From contig CM075104.1 in assembly GCA_037576195.1 (NCBI GenBank), forward strand, positions 16,198,211 to 16,262,210: a DNA stretch of 64,000 nucleotides, given 5' to 3'. Numbering within the stretch: the stretch's first letter is position 1; the number at the start of each line of letters is the position of its first letter. Under the pieces are notes generated by a model. The model was not told where the DNA came from. It searched no databases and was given only the letters and a program-made list of their open reading frames with translations. The stretch comes from Phytoseiulus persimilis. Lineage: Eukaryota; Arthropoda; Arachnida; Mesostigmata; Phytoseiidae. Positions 49,201 through 61,143 of the stretch are shown piece by piece. The position numbers and the translations under genes were made by a program.

Positions 49201-50123
49201 TCGGAGGAACTTGGAAGTGCCTTCTGAAGATAAGTTGTTCCGCGATAAAAACGCATGGAACAGGCCGTTTTAGTCTGTTCGGCTGGCCCAACATTCGGAG
49301 CAGACAACCTCCGGGCTAGGAGTCCGGGAACAGTGAGAAGAATGAGTGAAATCTGCTCTTCTATCGGACCGGCAGCTGTTCACCGGCTTGTTGCCTCTGG
49401 GGGTTGAGAAGAAGCACTGCGAACGCAAAGTGCACAACAATGCTGATGACGTACAGATAGGAAAACCTTTCTACCCTCCTCTTTGATAGAAGCGTCTTAT
49501 CTCGCGAGCGAGTGTGCTGGGAGTCGAGAGCTTCCCCGCCGCTGCCACCGCCGCCGCCAACGACCGGGACGGGGCTGCCGGCGACGTTGTGAACAGAAGC
49601 AATCTAAGCTGGTTTTGTTTCTCCTTCCATGTGCATAGAGCGCCGACGTCCCGTTTTGTCGGTACGCGTCGCTGGAAATCACGCAGGTCCGCAGCTCGGA
49701 TGCGGGCGAGTTCCTATTCGTGGCCAGAAACGATCGTGGCATCGACGACGCTGCGATCAACGTCACTGTTGTTAAGAGCGCATTTGGATATCATAGTAAT
49801 TTCATTCCACACAGTCGGCCAACGGGAGTCCGATCCGAAATGTCTCGGCCGGTCATGGCCACGGCCAATTCGGGTGAGTGCCCCACAGGACAACTGCAGG
49901 AAGGAGGAGCTCTTTCGTCCTCGCTCTAAGAATTCATCGAGCTCCAGGGGGATGAACTACAAGAAACCGTGATACATCCTGGAACTCTCGCGCATCCGTT
50001 CCTAAGCGCATTTCGATTGTCGTTGCAGGTGGCTGCAGATGTTTGTTTACGGCTACGCCCCTTTGGAATCTGCTGCTCCTCGCGAGTCTGCTCCAGACGC
50101 ACCGTTTAGGTTTGAGAATCTGA
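46234..50123 (+). CDS. Ig-superfamily adhesion protein, five Ig domains, probable GPI anchor
   Basis: Seven coding exons join in phase: 46234-46600, 47022-47363, 47637-47915, 48507-48785, 48927-49111, 49639-49873 and 50029-50123, giving 593 residues. An acceptor at 46217 shows an intron in the 5' leader. The ATG starts a signal peptide (LTLLVAWGLLLTTAEP). Ig1 has Cys46 and Cys101; Ig2-Ig4 are each one phase-1 exon and have the usual Cys pair and Trp. Ig5 is split by a phase-0 intron and has Phe511 where the second Cys belongs. Many N-glycosylation motifs are present. The end is CLFTATPLWNLLLLASLLQ plus a short tail, with small residues (ANSGG) before it, as in GPI-anchored proteins; no FN3 or cytoplasmic domain is seen. 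It probably acts in cell adhesion or neural recognition. The subfamily (nephrin/IRRE-like, fasciclin-like) is not settled. Confidence 0.88.
46735..46868. repeat. CT-rich tract in intron 1 of the Ig gene
   Basis: A pyrimidine-rich stretch with runs of CTCTCT, densest at 46811-46866. It lies inside the 421-base first coding intron, about 150 bases before the acceptor at 47021. Confidence 0.85.
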
Positions 50124-51344
50124 AGCAGGCTTAGCTTACTGTTGATCGTATGACCCATTGAATAATTGATTGGAGTGTGAATGTTTGATCGATAGAAAAC
50201 AGATTGGTGAGTGAGCGGGTGGGTGGGCGAACCCGTAGAACGGGAGGAGATGGATAGAATTTGTACAGAAATTTCTATTGTGTAGTTCGGTTCGATGCGA
50301 CCGGGACGCTGCTCGTTGGCCAGCGAGGAGTCAACTCGCGAAACCCGGTGAAACCTTCTGTGTGACGCAATGGCTCGGAAGCTCATGAGACCCGGCCGAA
50401 GACCTGGGGGAGGTCCTGTCGCACGATGTCGGTCGGTGGCATTCCTTGGAGCACCGAGTTTGAGCTGCGGAAGGTTCGACCTCCCTCACCGAGAACGGCG
50501 AAGACGAGGGGAGTATCTGCGGCAGGAGGAAGAATCGGCCGGGAGTCGGATGGAATTCCAAGCACGAAGCGAACCTGTTGAGGTACAGGCCTCGTTTAGT
50601 TGAAGTAGATGTCGTGTAGATAATGAGAATGATTATTATTCAATTATCCCACTCAGGGAAATAGCGACGACACACCGGATCGAACGGAGAACGTTTATGA
50701 ACACGAGATCCGGGCGAGAAGGAGGGAAGCAAACCAGATATTGCGGTCTTGAACCGGAGCAGCTTTTTGTACATACAAGTGTGTTGTATTGTATAATATT
50801 ATTTACACAGATATAGATCGCGAGAAAGTAAGAGAAATCGGCGAACAAAACGGAGAGAGAAATATAATATTGGAGAAGACAATGACGAACCGTTCATGAT
50901 GTCCATAAAGCGAAATGACAAACGTAGCCTGGTGTTCCGTGAACGGTCGCAGAATAAATTATTGATGGAACTGTGGTACACGTAGTATTTTCCTGCACTC
51001 AGCAATGACCAACGAGAGGCAAGGGGCACTGATTTTCACAGTAGTCGCATCCTGAGCATGGGAGCAATTTGGAGATAGGTCTATCAGGAATGACTGAAGG
51101 TCATTCGAGGCTCTCTTTCAGCAATCTCCAAGTTGAGCCTTTGCGACACAAGTGGTGACTTCAGAGCTCCACGGCGGCCCAACAGGTGTCTGCCGACGTT
51201 AACTATTCATGAGCGAAGGCGCCGCCGTAAACCATTTAACTACTGTTGCGCCTAAACTTCACTGGAGCCGAGCCAAAGGAGTCCAGGACAAAGGATGGGC
51301 CGTCGGATAAGGGAGGAGCGGGCCATTCGGTCGGTTCACTGGTT
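50124..51344. other. 3' untranslated and flanking region of the Ig gene
   Basis: No open frame of interest. The first plus-strand AATAAA found downstream of the Ig stop is at 50953-50958, which would give a 3' untranslated region of about 830 bases. Much of 50600-51000 is AT-rich, as expected of a 3' end. Confidence 0.45.
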
Positions 51345-51350
51345 TCAGTT
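51345..51350 (+). promoter_or_regulatory. initiator TCAGTT
   Basis: TTTCAGTTTAG matches the arthropod initiator and lies 40 bases before the ATG at 51385. No TATA box is seen 25-30 bases upstream. Confidence 0.3.
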
Positions 51351-51384
51351 TAGTTTTTCTTCGTAACGCGACCACGGGGCTGTG

Positions 51385-51597
51385 ATGCGTCGAATTCACG
51401 CTTCATCGGCTCCCTTGGTGAAGATTGGACGATTATTCCTCCGGATAGTCGTTTCATATTTCTTCCGGCAGGATATCGCGCCGGTTCGCCGGAACATTCA
51501 CGCAAAAATGTCCCGATCGCCACTCGACGAGAACGGAACCCAGCAGTCTCTGAATCGTCGAGAGCTCTCGATGGCGAACTCCCATGCGACTACGTGA
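51385..51597 (+). CDS. candidate first exon or short gene, 70 residues
   Basis: The ATG has G at -3 and follows a TCAGTT initiator. The frame reads 70 codons to TGA, beginning MRRIHASSAPLVKIGRLFLR followed by a hydrophobic patch (IVVSYFF), then polar sequence. The basic, amphipathic N-terminus could be a mitochondrial targeting signal; this is a guess from composition. No family recognised. Confidence 0.3.
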   Translation: MRRIHASSAPLVKIGRLFLRIVVSYFFRQDIAPVRRNIHAKMSRSPLDENGTQQSLNRRELSMANSHATT

Positions 51598-54500
51598 GCT
51601 TGACAGGAGCGGTGGCTTCTACCTTGCTCGATATTTCTATCTTTGAGCGCCGCCGGTTGATCAATGAATTATGCTAAGTTATTTAAATACTCGCCCACCA
51701 CAAAAACCACTGAAAATATAGTTTTTTTCGTACTTAGAGGCGAGTCAACTCAGCCGATTTCCAGTTTCCCGGTGACCATCGGAGACCGCCATTTTTCGTC
51801 GATTGAGTCGGAGGCATTACTTCGTTGACGGAGAGACGTCGTCCAACTCTTCGCTAACGATATGGGATGGAAATACATTCCTCGCTGTTGCACCAACTTC
51901 CCCCCTTCGGCAGTAATACATTCGCGGACGATTCGAGGCCTTCGACTCGGATCAGACAGTCCACTGAATCATTTTCGGTCGGTCAATTTGGGTGTCCACT
52001 CACAAACCGGTCGACTGGATGATGCTCATGTCGGTGGAGGAGTCCACCGAGCGACAGACCGTCCCGAGTTCTTCTGGGAGTCGATCAATTTCTTGCTCGT
52101 ATAGTAACTTATTCATCATTTATGCGCAGCAATGTACGAGCCGGATCGAAATGATAAATGTGAAATGAAAAAGTGAGCCCGAATGGCAACGGAAGGCTTT
52201 TTGAAATATTCATCCCGTGCAGACGACGACCGGCAGACATGTTTATGCGTTGTTCTGATGGCCAACCCATGAAGGGAAAAGTCCACTGAACGCCCTTGCT
52301 AAAGTTTGCTGTTCTCCTCTCACGCGCAGGAGCCCGCTTCTTGCGCTCGAGTCCGGGGTACACAGAGTATCCTCATTGATGTCGAAATAGATTTGCAGAC
52401 GACGTCGCGTTTTGCCTCAGAGAGTGAAATCGAGTGTTTTATTCTCAGCGGACAATTCAGGGTACGATATCCGCTTTGTCGGAAGCGAAGTGATTCTTCC
52501 TGTACTTCGAAATGACCGACGGGGTATTTTCATGATTCTTAAGTACCGATTCGGTCCCAGAGTGGGGGCCATCAGGGGAGAAGGGTGATGCGGAGCTTGA
52601 TTATTGTCACTGGGATCGCTCTTGATCGGACGGATGGGAATTTTCCGACGGCCAAACGAATTCGAGCAGCCCATTGAGTCTCGTTGTTACATTAGCGTCG
52701 ATCAGCTTTTGTCGAAGTTAGGTCAAAGTGAATTAGTGATTATAGACATTATGTGGCCTGCTGATGCATTTGCATAACGCTGCAAAATTAGCTCTCCTTT
52801 GAAAGTTATGCATCTGATTCGACTAGGAGGGCCGATCCGTGATCGAAGCTTCGTTCCTCCTCTGAGTCAGATCTGATTCACTTCACAGTCAATAACTTTG
52901 GGGTCTCAGTCAAATATTTCACCCTCGCAAATACGAGCACTCGAAGTCGACCTCGACGGAGGAAGAAATCCGTTATCCGTGATAGAAGAGCTGTGTCATC
53001 GGATGCTCCTATGGATAGGTGTCCCTCTTGTGATTGGAGTGCGACCCCTTAATGGGTATGCTTTGTCGCGGGGTCCAACCTTCGGTTAAAGGTACTCGAC
53101 CCTGTTTATCCCGGTTCTCTAGAACTCAAACAGGAATTCTAACCATGACCGATAACAGTTGACTGGAGAACCCTGGCGTTCGTTGCAATCACTGAAGTTA
53201 CACCGAGAGGTTGCTTCTCCTGGTTTTGGTAGTCTATTCCGAAGCTGAATGATATTGGATGTTTGGATCTCAACGTTCTTAAGAAGAGCTCGCAACGGAA
53301 GGATCTCGGGAGTATTCTTTCTCAAGTCACTCATGTCAGATGGGCGTGAAGTTCGTCAGATTTCTCGTTCACTATGGCCGATATCCTTTTCCTTGCGGAC
53401 ATACAACGTTGTGACACTCATGTTTTGATCGAGGTTGGAGAGAACGGGGAAGCCAGCGAACGAATGGGCAAAGCAAGCACTTGAAACCAGAAGCAAGAAA
53501 CAGGCGCGCAACGCTGCGTATGTGTTCGTCAAGGGAAAATATCCGCGCAAAGCGGTGAGAGCGATCGGTATTCTGAATGGTGGTCCCGACACGAGATTCG
53601 CCAATCGAATCATCCATTTCTTCTCCGCTTGATGGAGTGCGGGGCACTTTGTCCTACCTACGTGCGCGCGAACAGCCTCCCGCTTCCAAGTGCATGGTAA
53701 CCGCCGGCCTCCTTTCGGCAGAACCGGTGTCCTGGGACTCATCGTATTTTCGATATCCAACCTCGTTCATGCCGAGGACTTCAACACATCGATGGAGTAG
53801 CCTTGCGCCTTTCCCTCGAGATCTGCCGTCGGTTCCATGGTAATTCAGACGATTCATTTTTGAGCACTGACCATACTTGGGAGGAATACGGCAATCTTCG
53901 TTCAGGGAGTTGAGCAGCATAATTCTTTATTGATCGTGTAATCTGAGATTCCGTCGTTGCGTACGTTACGAACGAACTTGCGCTCACTCCGTGGATCGAA
54001 ACCAAGACTGTAATACGTGGCTCTTTGAGGTAAAATATGGTCTTTAAGGGATCGATTCCGCCGTCCATCCAGTCATTAGGCCTAGATGATTTAGTCAATT
54101 CGTTATCATTCATATCGTTTGTGGGATGCTCAGTGCTCCGTTCTGGCCCCGTTCCCCTGAAGAGTGACATCGATTCTTCATTGAGTAATTTCAAAATCGA
54201 TTTAGACCGGACCCGAATATCAAGTCGAAACACGCTTCAGCAGTCCCGTGTGAGCGTTCTCGCTTGCTTCGTTTCCTCACCCGCGAACCTCCTCCTCTTG
54301 TGACACAATGGACTTCGGTCTTGCTCGTCGCTGCCATTCAATGAGGGGAACGAACCGTCCATGGAACCTTCCAAAGACAGAACTTGTGACCCTCCAAGCT
54401 CCGTCCGACTTATGGACCGCATCGATCTGCTGTGAGCAAAATATATCTGACCAACGAACCTCTCCAGTTCGCCGAAAAGCCGAGAGCGAATCACGATTCG

Positions 54501-57455
54501 GAATCAGCTCGTAACTCCGTGAACATTCATCCTGCCGAGAGAACGCTAGAGGCAATATTTGTGGCCTTCAGCCACGGCCCGCGAGACTCTTAGACAGTTA
54601 GCACTGCGGTCCGGAGAGCCTGGAGGAGTGGAAGGAAATCGAAAGAATCCCGCAGGGAACGTGTCCTACAGCAATCGAGAATTCGGAAGAGGAAAAATGA
54701 AGGATTTGCGCCCCGGGACATCCAATCAGAGGAACTACACGTGAAATGAGCACTGAAAGAAGGATTAGTCGAGTGGAAAATTTACTTTTCCCCGGACAGC
54801 GCTCTCGATTCAGCTTCGTTCGCGCTAAACCACACCCGCCAAGTCTGACGATTTTTCTTGATGAGAAACGTCCCTGTTCAATTTTGATGTCTCCAAGACC
54901 GTCAAATTTTCCATCAAGGCCTGACTTCCAGTTTTCGTTCTGTCGCCAGAAATGGTGAATCGGCAAGTGTTTCAAGGAAGAGAAGCGCGAAAACTGGATG
55001 TTTGCATTTGCGAAGAAAAACTCAGAGCTGAAAGCGCACAGGATTGCTGCACGCACCGTCTCTCCGCGCACTTGGTCCTGCGCGCGTTCGCTACGGAGCC
55101 GAACTCGTTACGGTCGGTTGCGCGATTCTTCCAAGCTGTTAGCAACCATGGCTCCTCCGGACGAAATGCTGCTTGAATGTCTTTACGACCCCAAAAGCGA
55201 AAGAAAGAGCAAGGTTCTGCATCGGAAGTTAAGCTCGAGTTATACACTGGACAAACAGGCATCACCCGAGACAGCTCTGAGCTCTGGGCTTCGATATCAA
55301 GGGTATCATATTGTTTTTCGTTCTTTTCTTCATTGCAGGGCGTTCGGCTGCCAGCGCGCTTGCTGGCAGAGTAATCCAGCAGGCTTAGCTTAGCAATGTC
55401 TCTATTTGGCAGGCCGACCGGCAGGCAGGCGGCAGCAAAACGAGCCAGCAGGAGAGCGAGCAAACATGGCGGCTAACAGGCAGGCCGGTGGTTCGTCCTA
55501 TCGGTCGCCGGATGTGGGAGAACACTCCACCTAATTACTTGTCTATCTTGCACCCTTCTCACCCTTTGACACTCAGACCGCACGCGTAATGGGTGAGATT
55601 TCTGTTGTTGTATTTATCACACAAGTGCTCGCGCACTGGTCCCAGAGGTCCTTTGCTGTACAAAGAGTAGCCTGATTTTCCAGCCTTTGTTCAGGCCGAA
55701 TCCAAGAGCCTGGCTGTTCACGTGTTTCGCTTCCGATGATTTCTAGGATTCCAGGTCTGGAATCGCATGGGCTCCCCCAGCTCTGAATGTGTGAGTTTGA
55801 TTCGATAGCAAGAACCGCCGCGGAAACAATCACTTGCAAGTTAGCACTCAATGAGAACAAAATTGAGTTCTGAATTCACCGAACGGCTCCCGAGGCTGCC
55901 GGGCTGGAAACAAAACAAAATAGCTAAAACCATTTTACGCGCTTCATCATTTTTTCCCGGAGAATTCAAAACTCAGACTCATCTGAATCCGAATATCGAG
56001 CGCGGACTTATCTTCAAACCTTTGGGACCTCTCCGCTTGCGCACACTTTCATGGAGGGAGGTGTCATGAGCTCATGGAGCAATACATTAGTGAATAGTGT
56101 TGTCGACGTTAGTTTCTGTTATTGATGGTGGCAGATGGGGAACCACAGGAGGAACGGCGTCGTTGGAGGCAGGCCGCAAGTGGGATGCTAAAGCGGTGCG
56201 CCACTCACAGTAGGTAATATCAGCATGTTGCATAGGCGGAGTTCGTCTTCCTTGTCCACATGTTCCTCTGTGCCGCTGGCGACGTCCTCAAGGGACTGGC
56301 TGTCCACAGGAAGCTACACAATAGCATTCTCTAGAAAAGACGTATCGCTCACCAGGGACCGAAGCGAGGGAATATAAGTGACACGGGAGAGACTGGTTTG
56401 TCCCAAAACTGGAATGGAACGGCGCAGGATAAAGGCGCAAATTGTGGCCGGTGAGCGCGCCGGGTGGCAAGGCTGCATCATCCGTTTGTTCCGCTGGCTG
56501 CCGAGTTGACTCTCGTCAAAGTCGTTTGGCGTTGTCGCGTAAAACTTCATCATGGCCTCCGATCGTGGACACCGAAGTTCATTATTCATAGAGCTAAAAC
56601 GAACTTCCACGAGTGGATGGAAAAATGGTCCATTATTAGCGGGAAGGATTCCTGGAGATTATTTATTAAGCCACGAAAAGCGAGTGATTCCTTCCGGCGT
56701 TCTTGCTCCGTCGGGCTGCATGCCAAATATCGGTGAGTTCGATTCCAACCTTATTCCAGATTTCCCCCTAATGAGCGGCTGATATTGGAGCGCTTCCGAA
56801 CGGAATAAGAGCTTCACGAGGAGAGTAACGTCGAAGTGAATAATCCCGCATCCTTGGTGGCGCCGACCCCGAACCTCCGACCCAAACTGGAGCCCACGAC
56901 GATTCTGGAGCCGACGAGGAGTCGTGCTGCAGGAGCAAGCTCCCAGATCGGGAGATGCTCTCCAGAAAAGCGGTCCGAGAGTGCTCGAGGGATTGAGCGT
57001 CGTCGCAGTCGTTCAAACCTCGTCTGGCTTCCTTCAGATCAGATGTTCCTTTCAGATCGGGCAGGATCCCGTGTCAGAGTGACGAGTGGATGGATGGGTC
57101 AAGCGCAATAAGTTCCGATATTTTTGTTGGAAGTCGAGTCTCTGTATGACCTCCAGGGGTTTTCTTTGATACGGAATCGTTACATAAGAATTGCTCGAGA
57201 AGAAGTCGGAACGGAGGATTGGAGCGCCTAATTGGGAACGGTCTGCTATCTTGTAACTAGTTCCTTACATAAGCTAATCCCACCGTCGATGCACATCATC
57301 AACGGGAATTTTACACCTAGAAATATTCATAAATGGACGCCAAGGAAACGAAGTCATCGGAGCTGGATGGTTTTCTCAACTTTCGAAGTATCGAGTATTC
57401 GTGAATGAATTATCTGCAACCCTCAATAGCCGCAATGGACTGATTTCGGAACTCA

Positions 57456-57457
<2 letters not shown>
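51598..57457. other. no gene supported with confidence
   Basis: Overlapping frames that read plausibly on both strands occur at 53356-53760 (plus reading RLERTGKPANEWAKQALETR; minus reading with a hydrophobic ALRACFLLLVSSACFAH) and at 54598-55071. Strand cannot be decided from the sequence. The rest is intergenic in appearance. Confidence 0.35.

Positions 57458-57487
<30 letters not shown>
57458..57487. repeat. uninterrupted run of 30 C
   Basis: Thirty consecutive C bases between ATG and GAAATCC. The complementary G30 strand can form G-quadruplexes and the C strand i-motifs. The true length is hard to sequence and may vary. Confidence 0.95.
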
Positions 57488-57488
<1 letters not shown>

Positions 57489-57524
57489 AAATCCTAGCGG
57501 AGGGACCACATCGAGGCAGGCACA

Positions 57525-57959
57525 CTAAAACAATGTCGAGTAACGCGACCTCCGTCGAGCCGTCGTAGTGTGGAACAACGTTTCGAAGCGGCGGAGAACG
57601 TTCCGGGACCCTGAGAAGCGATCAAAGCCGTCGTCCAGCGAGGATGAAAGATACGCTTTTTCGTCTCGCTCGACGAGACAGATGATAGCATCGACCCACA
57701 ACAACAGGGAAAATCGAGGGAACCGTCGATTTTGAAGCCTCCGTTGTCCGTGTAGGTGGAGCGGCACGACAGCGATAGAGCCGGCGACGAGACACTGCCT
57801 GAGAAGATCGTCTCTTTCGAACAAGCTTTCCAATTCCTCAGCCACATCTCCGACGGTTGCTCGCTCGGACAGGGCTTCGTGGAAAGCGAGGAGTCGTGTC
57901 TTTCGGTATCTGAGTCGGGCCCCCTCGTCGATGCAAGACCTCCTCGAAACAGTGCGCAT
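57525..57959 (-). CDS. candidate open frame, 144 residues; strand uncertain
   Basis: From the minus-strand ATG at 57959 the frame reads 144 codons to TAG. The core is rich in Glu, Asp and Leu: GDVAEELESLFERDDLLRQC, then LLLWVDAIICLVERDEKAYL. Against it, the plus strand over 57756-57989 begins after a fair acceptor (TTGTCCGTGTAG) and also reads well (LPEKIVSFEQAFQFLSHISD), and a second minus frame is open for 186 codons. Something here is probably coding, but the strand is not settled. Confidence 0.3.
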   Translation of the reverse strand: MRTVSRRSCIDEGARLRYRKTRLLAFHEALSERATVGDVAEELESLFERDDLLRQCLVAGSIAVVPLHLHGQRRLQNRRFPRFSLLLWVDAIICLVERDEKAYLSSSLDDGFDRFSGSRNVLRRFETLFHTTTARRRSRYSTLF

Positions 57960-60477
57960 TCGGGGAGTTTCGTGTGTTCACCGGATTGATCTCCTATCAG
58001 GATTAGGATGGGAATGAAGCCTCTTGGCACAATGAAAGTTTTGATACGAAACAAGGAGAACTGACGAAAACCTCGTCCTGAAGCCCCGATCTTCTATGTG
58101 GGACTGCCTGTATAACCCCTCCTCGAAAAGCCCATCATCTCCTGTCCTGGAAGTCTTTCTCACCGAGCTCCGCCGTCCCATATCTCACAAGGGAACTATA
58201 CAGAGTAAAACACCCAGATTTGAAAGGGAGGCTGCTCGGTGTGTATTCCATTCTTGGTCATGTCCAGGCCCGCAGTTGATCGTCTTGAATGGGCCCGTGG
58301 TTTTTGTCTCGATGGGTTCAAAAATCGGAGAACAATGGGTTCTCCGCCTTTCCGGGGCCGATTGATGTCCTCGTTATTGACTGGTGACTGGAGTTTTCTC
58401 CTTTGAATCAGTGATTGGACTGGGTTGCACACAGGCAGATCGAGTGAAAATTGTTCCACACATGTCTTAACGGTGAGGAAGGTTCTGGAAGACCCATGAG
58501 ACACAGTCTTCTACGAGTGTTCTGCCCATTTCATTCCGTGTCGGGCACATGTGCGGATTTTCCCTCGGTGTGATCACAAAAACTCGGGAAAGCATGCTAC
58601 GAAATGTATTTCTTTGTGATTCATTGAATCCTTTCGCGCTTCGTCTTTTAAGAGGAATTGCTTCCGTCGTCCTCAAGACGTCAAAGCCCATACTCCTGAG
58701 ACGTCCTTTGAGCAGTACCAGTATCATCCGATCCCGGCACAAGTTTCAATCAGATTCGTTTACTCCGAGAATCCAATCCAGCAGCGAAGCCATGATTGCG
58801 TTTTATAGTGATGCAAAATGCAAGCAAACGCGGGCGCAGCGGATGGGACCCAATTCGATGACCGGGGCGAATTGATGAGCTAATCCACGATCGTGACCTC
58901 AAGGAGGTGTCTCCTCGTGCTACCACTCGGTCGCTGACGATCCAGGGGGAAGAAGTGAGTTTCCAGTCGATCTCAAGGTGTATATCCTTCATCAGTCACT
59001 GATTCAGAGTCGAAAAGTCGCTTCATCAATCAAGAGCTGGGAAATTTATCCCGCCTTGGAAGCCGGAAAACCTCTTTTTTTTTTCACCAATCCTCGGTAG
59101 AAGAAGAAGACGAGCCTATTCAAGACGATCAACTGTGGGCCTGAACACGACCCACCATAGACTACAAAATGGGCTACCTCTAATTCCAATCTGGGTCCAG
59201 ATGCCGTCAGCGGATCTTGGTGGAACGAGGAAGTTCTCGAGACGATAACCTCGATTGCTCGTGTCTCTGTGGAACCTGCATTTGGATGTTTGCTGCTGTG
59301 TGGGAGAATCTCCAAAGTTGTCCTCGTCACCTCGGAACAGAAGCAGCCGTGAGCACACCGCTCTCGAAGAAATCAGATCATGTCCACCTCCCTCCTCTCC
59401 AATAATTTTGGGACACCATCGCTGGGGACATCATAGGCTAGATCAAGAATAATTTCCTTCCTTCTTGCAAACAATTAGCAGCAGTGCTCTGATTGCCCGG
59501 GCTTCCCTCGGTACCACTGAACAGGGCTCTCTCCCTCTCGAGGGTGGAGCTCGACAGATGAACCATGCTCATAGCAGGCTCGAAGGATCAGCGGACGGCA
59601 GGAAAGGCTGGGCAGTACGAGCACGCGGCAGAAAAGTATAGGAAAATGTTATCAGCCGAAATATCAAAGAGCGCTGAAAATCATTGTTCCAAGAACCCCT
59701 GAGCTTGGCAGGGAAAGCCCTCGAGAAAGTGAACTACCTCACGTTATACAGGGTGCAAACATATTCGAATTGAGGGCTGAAAGTTCGTCGACGTGCGCAT
59801 GCCCTCGGATCTCACTCGGTGCGAATTTTCTGCTTGTTTCAATTGCGTAGCTCACGTCTTCGTGCTATAGTATCTCGGCCACCACCGCGGAGGCCTTCGA
59901 ACCGACTTCAAATCGGCCATCGTGAGCGAGGCCTATTATCGGGACAAGATCGATGGAAGTCTTAATCTCTGTGCTACATGGACAGTCTCATCCATTATGC
60001 AATCATGGGTTCGTTCGTGTTCCTACTGTTGCTCTCTCGTGTGCTCGCATGTTCGCTTTCATGCTGGTCGGCTTTTACGCAAGCTCGAGACATGTCGCTA
60101 TGTCTCAAGTATCGATCGAAATATCGTATGTCCGCGCTCTCTCGGGTGTACAAACATGTTCAGATGCAAACTCGAACCCACAGACCGAATCTGATACGAA
60201 TGGAACGAACTTTGACACTTTACTCCGAGATTGGCAATCATCACCCGCCCATCAGCAGACGCTCTCCAACGACATTATCGTCATCTTGAAAGATGACGCT
60301 CGAACCGGAGACGGGCTGCAAGCAGGTGTCGACTCGCTACTCTCATCACTTCTGCAGGTGGCAGGGCTCCTGCCGCTGCTGTAGGTGTGTCGGGTTACTC
60401 TGTCGCGAGTGTCCTCCGCTTGAAGCTTCTGCGACTGTTCTTAAAAGCTGTCGTATCGATTTCCATTAAGTGCCCTG

Positions 60478-60690
60478 ATGCAATCGGTGAGCCATCCAGC
60501 TATCGGCAAAAAAGATAGATCGATGGACAGCGATCCTGCAGCCCAACAACGAAAACGACAAAAACAAACTTTGATATCCATCGTACCCGAAGCTCGGCTG
60601 AATTCAGACAACGAGGGAGATGAGGAGGACGCTTGGGAAATTTGTGAGCCGCGTCGGGTTGTTTTCGGCGCTTTCTCCAAAACCCTGTGA
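60478..60690 (+). CDS. candidate small acidic/basic protein, 70 residues
   Basis: An ATG at 60478, with another in frame at 60523, opens a frame ending in TGA. The core is low in hydrophobics: a basic stretch (AAQQRKRQKQTLISIVPEAR), then an acidic one (LNSDNEGDEEDAWEICEP), then RRVVFGAFSKTL. This resembles a short nuclear or regulatory peptide. The opposite strand carries a 189-codon frame with Cys/Ser-rich content that I judge to be the shadow. Confidence 0.33.
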   Translation: MQSVSHPAIGKKDRSMDSDPAAQQRKRQKQTLISIVPEARLNSDNEGDEEDAWEICEPRRVVFGAFSKTL

Positions 60691-60819
60691 TCAAGTTGAA
60701 CGGTCCATGAATGATATCTGATCAAGTTTGCGCGGTTCGAGTGCAGGAAAACTCGGAGGAAAATAAAATGGGGACACGGCCAGCGGAGCGAATGAACGGA
60801 ACATGCAAAGAGAGCACGG

Positions 60820-61143
60820 ATGACGCGAAATGTTCCTCTAACGGAAGGACATCTTCCATTGCTTATTGTCGTCCCTTCCTCCTCCTCCGAACCCGCCGAA
60901 TTTCCGTTGCATTTGATGGATGGACTGCGATGCAGAACCCACACTGGAGTGGCACACAAACAGACACACGCGCTTATGCTGAGGGAAGACATTTGTAAAT
61001 TAGAAAGCAAAAAATCAGCACCGAAAAAATCCCCCGGCCAAGTTATTTTCTCAGGGACGCTAGCGACTGAAGAGAACGACGGACAGGCCGAGCGGCTGCG
61101 GCGTTCTCCAAACCCCCACAGATGCGGATGCGAAAGGAAGTGA
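60820..61143 (+). CDS. candidate open frame, 107 residues, unknown protein
   Basis: The frame reads from ATG 60820 to TGA with mixed content: EGHLPLLIVVPSSSSEPAEF at the front and a Lys-rich segment, CKLESKKSAPKKSPGQVIF, later. It follows the 60478 candidate on the same strand and could be a later exon of it. No splice pair was found that joins them. Confidence 0.25.
   Translation: MTRNVPLTEGHLPLLIVVPSSSSEPAEFPLHLMDGLRCRTHTGVAHKQTHALMLREDICKLESKKSAPKKSPGQVIFSGTLATEENDGQAERLRRSPNPHRCGCERK

Noticed and set aside
49514..49972. 152-codon frame overlapping the sixth Ig exon in another frame
   Set aside because: The in-phase exon 49639-49873 completes Ig5 and joins the GPI-type tail; the 152-codon frame is its shadow.
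60441..61010. 189-codon minus frame
   Set aside because: Cys/Ser/Leu-rich mirror of the acidic/basic plus-strand frame at 60478-60690, which has better composition and an ATG.
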